This document shows positions 1 to 5,960 of a stretch of DNA of 5,983 nucleotides, in pieces. Every line of letters begins with the position of its first letter. Position 1 is the stretch's first letter. A model generated the notes under the pieces. The model was not told where the DNA came from and did no database searches. It saw only the letters and a program-made list of their open reading frames with translations. The position numbers and the translations under genes are program-made. This DNA is from an uncultured Faecalibacterium sp. (GTDB lineage Bacteria > Bacillota > Clostridia > Oscillospirales > Ruminococcaceae). The DNA lies in NCBI GenBank assembly GCA_934518555.1, contig CAKSXW010000079.1, forward strand, positions 1 to 5,983, written 5' to 3'.

Positions 1-738
1 GCCATGATCATGGCCGGCGTGGTGTTCGTCAACGAGCAAAAGGTGGACAAGGCCGGTGAGATGATCAAAGAGGACGCCAAGGTGGAGGTCCGGGGCCATG
101 ACATCGGCTATGTGAGCCGGGGCGGCCTGAAACTGGAAAAGGCCATGCAGTGCTTCCCACTGACCCCCAACGGGAAGGTCTGTATGGACATTGGTGCCTC
201 TACTGGCGGCTTTACGGATTGTATGCTGCAGAACGGTGCCGTTAAGGTCTACGCCGTGGATGTGGGATATGGTCAGCTGGCCTGGAAGCTCCGCACCGAT
301 GAGCGTGTGGTCAACATGGAGCGCACCAACATTCGCAACGTAACGCCGGAAGATCTGGCAGAGCCCATCGAATTTTTCAGCGTGGATGTGTCTTTTATCT
401 CCTTGCATCATATTTTCCCGGTGGCCCAGGCCATTACCACTCCGGATGCCATGGGCGTCTGCCTGGTCAAGCCTCAGTTTGAAGCCGGACGGGAAAAGGT
501 GGGCAAAAACGGCGTAGTCCGGGACCCTGCCACCCATCGGGAGGTGCTGCACAACGCCATGGGCTATGCAGCAGCCAATGGGTTTGCCGTCCGTGGGCTG
601 GATTTCAGCCCGGTCAAGGGGCCGGAAGGCAACATTGAATACCTGATGTTCGTGCAGAAAAGCACGGAGCCCTGTGCCCTGGAGGATGCGGCGGCAGAGC
701 AGGTGGTTGCCGCCAGCCATGCCACTCTGGACCGTTAA
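1..738 (+). CDS. tlyA: TlyA-family rRNA 2'-O-methyltransferase (hemolysin A family), 5'-truncated by window edge
   Basis: SAM-dependent methyltransferase of the TlyA family, which 2'-O-methylates cytidines in ribosomal RNA in the cytoplasm; the old name hemolysin does not describe its main role. The frame is open from base 1, and the first visible residues (MIMAGVVFVN) match the middle of the family's N-terminal S4 RNA-binding domain. About 25 residues, including the true start, therefore lie left of the window, and the ATG at base 4 is internal. Counting that Met as 1, the SAM-binding loop DIGASTGGF is at 62-70. A K-D-K-E set expected of RrmJ-like 2'-O-methyltransferases can be placed at K43 (GGLK), D128 (SVDVSFIS), K156 (LVKPQFE) and E212 (GNIEY). 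The visible 245 residues plus the missing start fit the usual 265-280. It is the first visible gene of a four-gene run, 33 bp before nadK. Which rRNA site is methylated cannot be told from sequence. Confidence 0.94.
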   Translation, partial: AMIMAGVVFVNEQKVDKAGEMIKEDAKVEVRGHDIGYVSRGGLKLEKAMQCFPLTPNGKVCMDIGASTGGFTDCMLQNGAVKVYAVDVGYGQLAWKLRTDERVVNMERTNIRNVTPEDLAEPIEFFSVDVSFISLHHIFPVAQAITTPDAMGVCLVKPQFEAGREKVGKNGVVRDPATHREVLHNAMGYAAANGFAVRGLDFSPVKGPEGNIEYLMFVQKSTEPCALEDAAAEQVVAASHATLDR

Positions 739-758
739 AAATTGGCTCAAGCGTGAAT

Positions 759-763
759 GGGAG
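759..763 (+). promoter_or_regulatory. Ribosome binding site that decides the nadK start
   Basis: GGGAG lies 8 bases before the ATG at 772. The longer reading frame could start at an ATG at 757, directly after an in-frame TGA, but that ATG overlaps this Shine-Dalgarno sequence and has no good site of its own. Starting at 772 also gives an N-terminus (MTIYISPNPGK) that matches where NAD kinases normally begin. Confidence 0.7.
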
Positions 764-771
764 ATGCCGGC

Positions 772-1623
772 ATGACGATCTATATCTCACCGAACCCCGG
801 TAAAATTTCGGCCAGTGAAGTGGCACTGCGTGCCGCCCAGATCCTGTTGAATCATGGGGCGGAGGTCTTAATGTGTGATGCTTTGCGGGAAAGCTGCAGT
901 GCCATGGGGGTACAGTATCTCCCCCTGGAGCAGTGCCTGGACCGTGCGGATGTGATCCTGACCATTGGCGGTGACGGGACCATCCTCCATGAAGCCAACC
1001 TTTCCCTCCGGAACTCCAAGCCCATCCTGGGCATCAACCTGGGCCGCTGTGGTTTTTTGGCCACCTGCGAGGTCAGCGAGATGGAGTTCAAATTGCCTGC
1101 AGTAGCCCGGGGAGAGTTCCAGTTGGACAACCGAATGCTGCTGTACGCCCGGGTGCTGGGCCATGACGGCTGGGAGGGCCACGCCCTGAACGACGTGGTG
1201 GTGACCAAAGGCCGCCTCCAGCAGGCCATTGAGTTCAGTATCTATTGTGACGATATCCTGGTGGAGCACTACCGGGGGGACGGCGTCATCGTTGCCACTC
1301 CCACCGGTTCCACAGCCTATTCTCTGGCAGCAGGGGGGCCTATCCTGGACTCTCAGACCAAGGGCGTGGTGGTCACTCCCATCTGCCCCCACAGCCTGGC
1401 AAGCCCGGCTATGGTGTTTGCCCAGGAACGAAAGCTGAATGTCTGCGTAGGGCAGGTGGCAGATGACGAGGTGTTCATCAGCTGCGACGGTGGAACGGGC
1501 TTTCCCCTGAAGGCCGGTGCCACCGCTGAGATCCGGCTCTCGGACCAGGTGGTAAAGCTCATTACCTTTGGCAAGGCAGACCAGTTCCAGGCCATTGATC
1601 AGAAACTGCGCCACAGACGATAA
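772..1623 (+). CDS. nadK: NAD kinase (ATP/polyphosphate-dependent NAD+ 2'-phosphotransferase)
   Basis: Phosphorylates NAD+ to NADP+, the sole route to NADP in most bacteria; cytoplasmic. The 283-residue product has the family's hallmarks in order: N-terminal strand and glycine turn (MTIYISPNPGK), the GGDG nucleotide-phosphate motif at 66-69 followed by TILHEA, LGINLGRCGFLA at 86-97, the ND pair at 140-141 (ALNDVVV), and the conserved block GDGVIVATPTGSTAY at 169-183 followed by LAAGGPIL. The second domain continues through TPICPHSLASP (202-212) and the CDGG turn at 238-241. Length is normal for bacterial NAD kinases. The start at 772 is chosen over 757 because of the Shine-Dalgarno position. 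It sits 33 bp after tlyA and 18 bp before argR, so it is very probably cotranscribed; tlyA–nadK–argR–recN is a recurring clostridial order. No missing catalytic residue is seen. Confidence 0.96.
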   Translation: MTIYISPNPGKISASEVALRAAQILLNHGAEVLMCDALRESCSAMGVQYLPLEQCLDRADVILTIGGDGTILHEANLSLRNSKPILGINLGRCGFLATCEVSEMEFKLPAVARGEFQLDNRMLLYARVLGHDGWEGHALNDVVVTKGRLQQAIEFSIYCDDILVEHYRGDGVIVATPTGSTAYSLAAGGPILDSQTKGVVVTPICPHSLASPAMVFAQERKLNVCVGQVADDEVFISCDGGTGFPLKAGATAEIRLSDQVVKLITFGKADQFQAIDQKLRHRR

Positions 1624-1641
1624 GAAGGAGACAAAACAGTT

Positions 1642-2124
1642 ATGGCACGTGTCCGGAAAGAAGAAGCAAAAAGCAAAGGCGACCGCCTGCAGACCATCCT
1701 TCGCCTGGTGCAGGAGCACCCCATCAGCCGACAGGAGGTGCTGCTGGATTATCTGCGGCAGGAAGGCTATGAGGTCACTCAGGCAACCATCTCCCGGGAT
1801 ATCCGGGAGCTGTGCCTTGTGAAGGCAGCCACGGCAGAAGGGTACCGCTATGTGGCCAGCCGGAACGAGGGGCTCAACCCCAAGACCCAGAGCCGGTTTG
1901 AGACCATCTTCCACGAATCGGTGCTGGCTGTAGATTATGCCGGGCACGTTGTTCTGGTAAAGTGCTACTCCGGCATGGCCAACGCCGCCTGTGAGGTATT
2001 TGACGCTCTGCAGTGGAAAAATGTGGTGGGCACCTTGTCGGGAGACGATACCTTTTTGGTGGTTGCACGGTCGGAACGGGATGCCAAAACCATTTGTGCG
2101 GAGCTGACCCGGCATCTGGGGTAA
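1642..2124 (+). CDS. argR: Arginine repressor (ArgR/AhrC family transcriptional regulator)
   Basis: Arginine-responsive DNA-binding regulator that, as a hexamer with L-arginine, represses arginine biosynthesis and in Bacillus also activates catabolism. The 160-residue length is typical. The N-terminal winged-helix domain (about 10-75) carries the recognition-helix signature QATISRDIREL (47-57). A basic start (MARVRKEEAKSKG) precedes it and is slightly longer than in many ArgR proteins. The C-terminal oligomerisation and arginine-binding domain (about 88-158) shows GMANAACEVFDAL at 111-123 and GTLSGDDT at 130-137; the Asp pair 135-136 corresponds to the arginine-contacting Asp pair of E. coli ArgR. 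AAGGAG at 1625-1630 lies 11 bases before the ATG, almost touching the nadK stop, which supports an operon. I saw no convincing ARG-box palindrome in the window, so its targets are probably elsewhere. Confidence 0.96.
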   Translation: MARVRKEEAKSKGDRLQTILRLVQEHPISRQEVLLDYLRQEGYEVTQATISRDIRELCLVKAATAEGYRYVASRNEGLNPKTQSRFETIFHESVLAVDYAGHVVLVKCYSGMANAACEVFDALQWKNVVGTLSGDDTFLVVARSERDAKTICAELTRHLG

Positions 2125-2148
2125 AACGAATGTGGGAGAACGATAGCC

Positions 2149-3813
2149 ATGTTAAGCAGCCTGCAAATTGAAAATGTTGCTGTGATCCAAAAGGCAGAGG
2201 TCCACTTTCAGCCGGGGCTCAATGTCCTTACCGGCGAGACCGGTGCTGGCAAATCCATCCTTATTGATTCCATCAATGCCATTCTGGGCAACCGCACCTC
2301 CAAGGACCTGGTACGCACCGGCGCTGCCAAGGCAGTGATTCGTGCCTCCTTTGAGGATCTGCCAACGTCGGTGCTGGACAATCTGGAGCAGGCCGGGTAT
2401 GAACGCTCGGAGGAACTGCTGCTGAGCCGGGAGATCACTGCGGAGGGCAAAAGCAGCTGCCGGATCAACGGGATGCCCACCACGGCGGCGATGCTGCGGG
2501 AACTGTGCGGCGGTTTGATCAACATCAATGGGCAGCACGATTCTGTGGGGCTGCTGAACCCGGCCCATCACCTGGGGCTTTTGGATGATTATGCACAGAA
2601 CAGCGGCGTTTACCAGGAATATTATGCCCTGTACCGTCGGCTGGTAAAGGTAAAAAGAGAATTGGATGCCATGATCACCGACGAGAACGAAAAACAGCGT
2701 CGGATCGATCTGCTGACCTATCAGATCCAGGAGATCGAGGATGCCGCTCTCACCGCCGGCGAGGAGCAGACGCTGGAGGCACGGCGCAAGGTCTTGGCCA
2801 ATGCCTCCACCATCCGGGACCGGATCGCGCAGGCCTACGGGCTGCTTTCCGGTGGCGACGACGCCTCCGGTGCAGTGGATCTTCTGGGAGAAGCCTCCCA
2901 CGCAGCAGAGGCAGCAGCGCAGCTGGACGAGGGGCTTTCCGGGGCCGCCGGTCAGCTGATGGATCTCTATTATACCGCCAAGGACGTAGCCGCCGATCTG
3001 GCTGGCCGACTGGACAGCTATGAGGTCAATGATGCAGAGCTGGATGCTGTGGAGCAGCGGCTGGACCTGTTGTACCGCCTGAAGCGCAAATACGGTGATA
3101 CCGTAGAGGACGTGATGGCCTTTGGGGAAAAAGCCCGGGCAGAACTGGAGGAGATCCAGTTTTCCCAGGAGCGGCACGACCAGCTGCAGGCTGAAAAGCT
3201 GCGGCTCTACGGCCTTGCCCGGGAAAAGGCCGAGGCCCTGACCCAGACACGGCTGAAGGCCTTTGAGGCTCTCAACAGCCGGATCTCCGGCACCTTGGAC
3301 TTTTTGAATATGCCCGGGGTCCGCATGACCCTGCAGCACACCCGGGGGCCCCTGGCCAGCCACGGGCAGGACAGCGTAGAGTTCTACATTTCCACCAACC
3401 CCGGTGAGGCCCCGAAGCCTCTGGCCCGGATCGCTTCCGGCGGTGAGTTGAGCCGCATTACCCTTGCCATCAAAAATGCCATGGCAGACCGGGACTCGGT
3501 GCCTACGGTCATCTATGATGAGATCGACAGCGGTGTTTCCGGCAAGGCCGCCGGGCGCATCGGTGAGGTGCTGCGGCAAAGCGCACAAGGCCATCAGATC
3601 CTTTGCATTACCCACACGGCGCAGATCGCCGCACTGGCCGACTGCCACCTGCAGATCCAGAAAAATGTGACCAATGAGCGCACCTACACCGAGATCCACC
3701 CCTTGGACCAGGAGGGCAGGGTGGAAGCGTTGGCCCGGCTGATCTCCGGGGATCATGTGACCGAAATTTCTCGGGCCAATGCCCGGGAGATGCTTGGGGT
3801 CGGAAGAGCCTGA
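2149..3813 (+). CDS. recN: DNA repair protein RecN (SMC-like ATPase)
   Basis: SMC-family ATPase that acts early in double-strand-break repair, gathering at breaks and holding DNA together for RecA-dependent recombination. The 554-residue product is of standard length. The N-terminal ATPase half has Walker A GETGAGKS (29-36) and the Q-loop region ININGQHD (124-131). A charged, heptad-rich middle (about 155-385) is the short RecN coiled coil, with the family block LDLLYRLKRKYG at 305-316 inside it. The C-terminal half has the ABC signature IASGGELSR (428-436), Walker B TVIYDEID (453-460) followed by SGVSGKAAGRIG, and the H-loop ITHTAQIAALAD (487-498). All ATPase motifs are intact. GGGAGA at 2134-2139 is 9 bases before the ATG. 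It lies 24 bp after argR as in Bacillus and clostridia, where argR and recN are neighbours. No SOS-type LexA box is evident just upstream, so expression probably follows the operon. Confidence 0.98.
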   Translation: MLSSLQIENVAVIQKAEVHFQPGLNVLTGETGAGKSILIDSINAILGNRTSKDLVRTGAAKAVIRASFEDLPTSVLDNLEQAGYERSEELLLSREITAEGKSSCRINGMPTTAAMLRELCGGLININGQHDSVGLLNPAHHLGLLDDYAQNSGVYQEYYALYRRLVKVKRELDAMITDENEKQRRIDLLTYQIQEIEDAALTAGEEQTLEARRKVLANASTIRDRIAQAYGLLSGGDDASGAVDLLGEASHAAEAAAQLDEGLSGAAGQLMDLYYTAKDVAADLAGRLDSYEVNDAELDAVEQRLDLLYRLKRKYGDTVEDVMAFGEKARAELEEIQFSQERHDQLQAEKLRLYGLAREKAEALTQTRLKAFEALNSRISGTLDFLNMPGVRMTLQHTRGPLASHGQDSVEFYISTNPGEAPKPLARIASGGELSRITLAIKNAMADRDSVPTVIYDEIDSGVSGKAAGRIGEVLRQSAQGHQILCITHTAQIAALADCHLQIQKNVTNERTYTEIHPLDQEGRVEALARLISGDHVTEISRANAREMLGVGRA

Positions 3814-3820
3814 GCAAGGC

Positions 3821-3849
3821 TTGACAAGGCCGGAAAGCTGTGATACAGT
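3821..3849 (+). promoter_or_regulatory. Sigma-A-type promoter for the tyrS T-box transcript
   Basis: A perfect -35 hexamer TTGACA (3821-3826) is followed, after exactly 17 bp, by the -10-like TACAGT (3844-3849), which matches TATAAT at 4 of 6 positions. It is preceded by TGA, giving the extended -10 motif TGN at 3841-3843. Transcription would begin near 3855-3857, just before Stem I of the T-box. The -35 begins only 8 bp after the recN stop codon. Position, spacing and the downstream leader agree; the start site itself is inferred. Confidence 0.8.
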
Positions 3850-3870
3850 AATAACGTCAATGGCGTTGAA

Positions 3871-3953
3871 GGGAACAAGTACCCTGATGCGCTCTGCCCA
3901 GAGAAGCCCCGGTTGGTGCAAGGGGCCGCAGAGCAGCAGGCGAAATACCTCCC
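3871..3953 (+). other. T-box Stem I with UAC specifier loop and distal tRNA-elbow-binding loops
   Basis: Pairings found by eye: GGGA 3871-3874 with TCCC 3950-3953 below the specifier loop; CCTG 3883-3886 with CAGG 3937-3940 above it; GCTCTGC 3891-3897 with GCAGAGC 3928-3934; and GCCCC 3906-3910 with GGGGC 3922-3926 at the tip. The specifier loop has AGTA (3878-3881) facing GAA (3942-3944), the expected loop-E-like arrangement, and the UAC specifier at 3946-3948. The AGAGA bulge (3900-3904) and the apical loop GGTTGGTGCAA (3911-3921) match the conserved interdigitated T-loops that stack on the tRNA elbow. The stem probably extends below 3871 and beyond 3953. Confidence 0.88.
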
Positions 3954-4076
3954 GGAGCTGCAGGCTGAATGCTTCTGGCTAGTAGGCTGTGCCGCATGCG
4001 AGCGTTACAAACGCAGGAGTGTCACTCTACTCTGGGGTGTGCACTCGTGAGGTCGTTTCTGTGAGGAAGCGGCAAA

Positions 4077-4109
4077 CAGAGGTGGTACCGCGAACTTTCT
4101 CGCCCTCTG
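4077..4109 (+). promoter_or_regulatory. T-box antiterminator
   Basis: CAGAGG (4077-4082) pairs with CCTCTG (4104-4109). The seven-base bulge TGGTACC (4083-4089) follows, then GCGA (4090-4093) pairs with TCGC (4100-4103) around a six-base loop. The sequence AGGTGGTACCGCG (4080-4092) is the T-box consensus. The UGGU part of the bulge is the site that pairs with the free acceptor end (NCCA) of tRNA. This fold uses bases 4101-4109 of the terminator's 5' arm, so the two structures exclude each other. Confidence 0.94.
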
Positions 4110-4139
4110 CCAAATTATTTTTGGCAGGGGGCGTTTTTT
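4101..4139 (+). terminator. Intrinsic terminator of the tyrS T-box leader
   Basis: The 13-base arms 4101-4113 and 4121-4133 are complementary throughout, with one G·U pair (T4106 with G4128). They enclose the loop ATTATTT and are followed by six T residues (4134-4139). This is a strong rho-independent terminator, competing with the antiterminator for 4101-4109. Because no other terminator is seen after recN, it probably also ends transcripts reading through from that operon. Confidence 0.94.
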
Positions 4140-4149
4140 ACCCTCTGCC
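4103..4149 (+). repeat. Nine-base direct repeat of the terminator 5' arm, flanking the terminator
   Basis: CCCTCTGCC occurs at 4103-4111 inside the terminator's 5' arm and again, identically, at 4141-4149 just after the U-tract. The second copy can pair with 4123-4131 of the terminator's 3' arm (nine pairs including one G·U, nine-base loop), making an alternative hairpin in read-through RNA. It lies 10 bases before the tyrS ribosome binding site. The repeat is directly visible; a function is only inferred. Confidence 0.6.
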
Positions 4150-4159
4150 CACACAAAAC

Positions 4160-4165
4160 AGGAGG
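4160..4165 (+). promoter_or_regulatory. tyrS ribosome binding site
   Basis: AGGAGG, a perfect core Shine-Dalgarno sequence, lies 8 bases before the ATG at 4174. It sits outside the terminator and antiterminator, so control appears to be at transcription rather than by hiding this site. Confidence 0.9.
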
Positions 4166-4173
4166 AACTGACT

Positions 4174-5391
4174 ATGACTCTGTACGAAGAACTGAAGGCC
4201 CGTGGCCTGGTGGCACAGATCACCGATGAGGAGATCATCGACCTGATCAACAACGGCAAGGCAACCTTTTACATCGGCTTTGACTGCACTGCCGACAGCC
4301 TTACCGCCGGTCACTTTATGGCCCTGACCCTGATGAAGCGTCTGCAGATGGCAGGCAACAAGCCCATCGCCCTGATCGGCGGCGGCACCACCATGATCGG
4401 CGACCCCTCCGGCCGCACCGATATGCGTAAGATGCTGACCAAGGAGGACATTGCCCACAACGCAGCCTGCTTCAAGAAGCAGATGGAAAACTTCATCGAC
4501 TTCTCGGAAGGCAAGGCTCTTATGCTGAACAATGCCGACTGGCTGCTGGACCTGAACTATGTGGAGCTGCTGCGTGAGGTGGGTGCCTGCTTCTCTGTGA
4601 ACAATATGCTGCGTGCTGAGTGCTACAAGCAGCGCATGGAGAAAGGCCTGTCCTTCCTGGAATTCAACTACATGATCATGCAGAGCTACGACTTCTACTA
4701 CATGTTCCAGCACTACGGCTGCAATATGCAGTTTGGCGGCGACGACCAGTGGAGCAATATGCTGGGCGGCACCGAGCTGATCCGCCGCAAGCTGGGCAAG
4801 GATGCATACGCCATGACCATCACCCTGCTGACCGACTCTCAGGGCAAAAAGATGGGCAAGACCGCCGGCAATGCGGTGTGGCTGGACCCCAACAAGACCA
4901 GCCCCTTCGAGTTCTACCAGTACTGGCGCAACGTGGGTGATGCCGATGTGATGAAGTGCATCCGGATGCTCACCTTCCTGCCCCTGGAGCAGATCGACGA
5001 AATGAGCACCTGGAAGGATCAGCGGCTGAACGAAGCCAAGGAGATCCTGGCCTACGAGCTGACCAGCATGGTCCACGGCAAGGAAGAAGCCGAAAAGGCT
5101 CAGAATGCAGCCCGTGCCCTCTTTAGCGGCGCAGCAGATACGGAGCACATGCCCAGCACCCAGCTGACTGAGGCCGACCTGACCGACGGCAGCATCGGCA
5201 TCCTGACCCTGATGGTAAAGGCTGGCCTGGCCGCCTCTAATGGTGAGGCACGCCGTCTGGTGGTGCAGGGCGGCGTTCTGGCCGATGGCGAGAAGGTTGC
5301 AGCCCCCACCGTCAGCTTTACGGCTGAGCAGCTGAAACAGGGCGTTGTAATCAAGAAGGGTAAAAAGATCTACCACAAGGTCACCCTCTGA
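4174..5391 (+). CDS. tyrS: Tyrosyl-tRNA synthetase (class Ic)
   Basis: Charges tRNA-Tyr with tyrosine using ATP, in the cytoplasm; normally a homodimer. The 405 residues are standard length. The Rossmann catalytic domain opens with YIGFDCTADSL (33-43). The HIGH site reads TAGH (44-47), where the family normally has His first. GDPSG (76-80) lines the active site. Tyrosine-pocket residues Y166, Q170 and D173 sit in NYMIMQSYDF, followed by FGGDDQWSN (187-195). The KMSKS loop reads KMGKT (226-230), as in KFGKT-type bacterial TyrRS. A C-terminal S4 RNA-binding domain spans about 340-405 (LTLMVKAGLAASNGEARRL onward). Arginine codons are 13 of 15 CGT/CGC with no AGA/AGG, unlike the CGG-rich recN, which fits high expression. 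It is transcribed alone from its own promoter under T-box control and ends at the 5405-5442 terminator. Identity is certain; the TAGH substitution is the only oddity. Confidence 0.98.
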   Translation: MTLYEELKARGLVAQITDEEIIDLINNGKATFYIGFDCTADSLTAGHFMALTLMKRLQMAGNKPIALIGGGTTMIGDPSGRTDMRKMLTKEDIAHNAACFKKQMENFIDFSEGKALMLNNADWLLDLNYVELLREVGACFSVNNMLRAECYKQRMEKGLSFLEFNYMIMQSYDFYYMFQHYGCNMQFGGDDQWSNMLGGTELIRRKLGKDAYAMTITLLTDSQGKKMGKTAGNAVWLDPNKTSPFEFYQYWRNVGDADVMKCIRMLTFLPLEQIDEMSTWKDQRLNEAKEILAYELTSMVHGKEEAEKAQNAARALFSGAADTEHMPSTQLTEADLTDGSIGILTLMVKAGLAASNGEARRLVVQGGVLADGEKVAAPTVSFTAEQLKQGVVIKKGKKIYHKVTL

Positions 5392-5404
5392 TCCCTTGAT
5401 ACAG

Positions 5405-5442
5405 AAAAAGGCGTTGTCTGAACTTCAGACAACGCCTTTTTT
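5405..5442. terminator. Bidirectional intrinsic terminator between converging genes
   Basis: The arms 5405-5420 and 5426-5441 are perfectly complementary (16 bp, including an 11-bp mixed core GGCGTTGTCTG) around a five-base loop AACTT. The plus strand has six T residues (5437-5442). The minus strand reads five T residues from 5409-5405, so the hairpin can end both tyrS and the converging ACT-domain gene. It is 13 bp after the tyrS stop and about 45 bp past the minus-strand gene's stop. Confidence 0.93.
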
Positions 5443-5486
5443 GCGTTTGGGTCAAAGCTGCATCTTACGGAAAAAAGACCGGGAAC

Positions 5487-5954
5487 TCAGAGCTCGTAGG
5501 CCTTTTTCAGGACATCGTAAGCGGCATCCTCGTTTTCTGCGTGGACCAGCAGGGAAATGTCCAGATCGCTGGTGGTGATCAGCAGTACTTCAATGTCTGC
5601 GTCAGCCAGGGCACTCAGTGCACGGGCCGCCACACCGCAGCTGGCAACCATTTCTTCGCCAAACAGGTTCAGCTTGGAGTAGCCGACGCTGATCAAAGGA
5701 GCAGCCTTGGCGTCCTTGTCCAGGTTGGCGGCAGAGATCGCCTTCATCACCAGGGGCAGGTCGCTGCTGGAAGCAGTAAAGCTGAAATCTATGGTGGTGC
5801 CGTGGGGAGCACTCTGGCTGATCATATCCACCACCACGCCGTTGTTTGCAAAGATCTGCAGATAGCGAGCCAGGCTGTTGCTCTTGAACTCCACATCCTG
5901 TACGCTGATCATCATCAGGCTGGGTTCAATGTTGATTTTGGTAACTCCGTACAT
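5487..5954 (-). CDS. Stand-alone tandem ACT-domain protein resembling the aspartokinase regulatory region
   Basis: A 155-residue soluble protein made of two ACT-like domains and nothing else. Domain one spans about 9-75 (KINIEPSLMMISVQDV, then FANNGVVVDMISQSAP). Domain two spans about 84-152, with the aspartokinase-like run CGVAARALSALADADIEVLL (106-125) and ITTSDLDISLLV (126-137); aspartokinases have GVAAKMFEAL and ISTSEIKISVLV at the matching places. ACT domains bind amino acids and dimerise, so sensing lysine, threonine or a related amino acid is a reasonable inference. There is no kinase, DNA-binding or membrane segment. The length resembles the separate beta subunit of Bacillus aspartokinase II, which is translated from an internal start of lysC; here it is a gene of its own. 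The start is supported by AAGGAGG six bases upstream. The promoter lies right of the window. It converges on tyrS and shares its terminator. Precise function unknown; a partner for a full aspartokinase or a free amino-acid sensor are both possible. Confidence 0.9.
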   Translation of the reverse strand: MYGVTKINIEPSLMMISVQDVEFKSNSLARYLQIFANNGVVVDMISQSAPHGTTIDFSFTASSSDLPLVMKAISAANLDKDAKAAPLISVGYSKLNLFGEEMVASCGVAARALSALADADIEVLLITTSDLDISLLVHAENEDAAYDVLKKAYEL

Positions 5955-5960
5955 AGAAGC

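Larger units (their letters stand above)
3856..4139 (+). promoter_or_regulatory. Tyrosine-specific T-box riboswitch leader of tyrS
   Basis: Transcription-attenuation leader that binds tRNA-Tyr directly: uncharged tRNA stabilises an antiterminator and lets polymerase enter tyrS, while charged tRNA leaves the terminator. Stem I, the specifier codon, the AGAGA/distal-loop pair, the conserved T-box sequence and a terminator are all present in canonical order. The specifier is TAC (3946-3948), a Tyr codon. The variable base of the UGGN bulge is U (4086), which would pair with A73, the discriminator of bacterial tRNA-Tyr. Both recognition points thus agree with the downstream gene. Between Stem I and the antiterminator, GCGTT/AACGC (4002-4006 with 4010-4014) and GAGTG/CACTC (4017-4021 with 4042-4046) are possible linker-region stems, folded by eye. 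This leader fills nearly all of the 360-bp recN–tyrS gap; small reading frames in it are not genes. Confidence 0.96.

Noticed and set aside
4..6. ATG at base 4 as the tlyA start
   Set aside because: The frame is open to the window edge and the residues fall in the middle of the S4 domain, so the real start lies upstream.
757..771. ATG at 757 as the nadK start
   Set aside because: It overlaps the GGGAG Shine-Dalgarno that serves the ATG at 772, and would add five residues not expected in the family.
868..2115. A 415-codon minus-strand open frame opposite nadK and argR
   Set aside because: It crosses two real genes and the gap between them, with no family motif in its translation; a codon-bias shadow.
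3849..3854. TAATAA as the -10 element of the tyrS promoter
   Set aside because: It would be 22 bp from TTGACA, too far for a sigma-A promoter; TACAGT with its TGN extension at 17 bp spacing fits better.
2152..3921. A 589-codon minus-strand open frame lying opposite almost all of recN
   Set aside because: It mirrors the codon structure of an intact, fully motif-bearing recN on the other strand, shows no recognisable domain, and runs into the tyrS promoter and T-box leader. Long antisense frames are common opposite GC-rich genes with strong codon bias.
3993..4000. Short palindrome CGCATGCG as an operator site
   Set aside because: It lies inside the transcribed T-box leader, is only 8 bp, and resembles no operator I recognise; more likely chance or part of RNA folding.
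3779..4171. Two short plus-strand open frames (3779-3982 and 3989-4171) as possible leader peptides or small genes
   Set aside because: They overlap the recN end and the structured T-box RNA, including its terminator. T-box control does not use a leader peptide, and neither frame has a convincing ribosome binding site.
4138..5376. A 412-codon minus-strand open frame opposite tyrS
   Set aside because: It lies exactly opposite a certain tyrS, and its His/Gln/Val/Leu-rich translation is the mirror of tyrS codon bias, with no recognisable domain.
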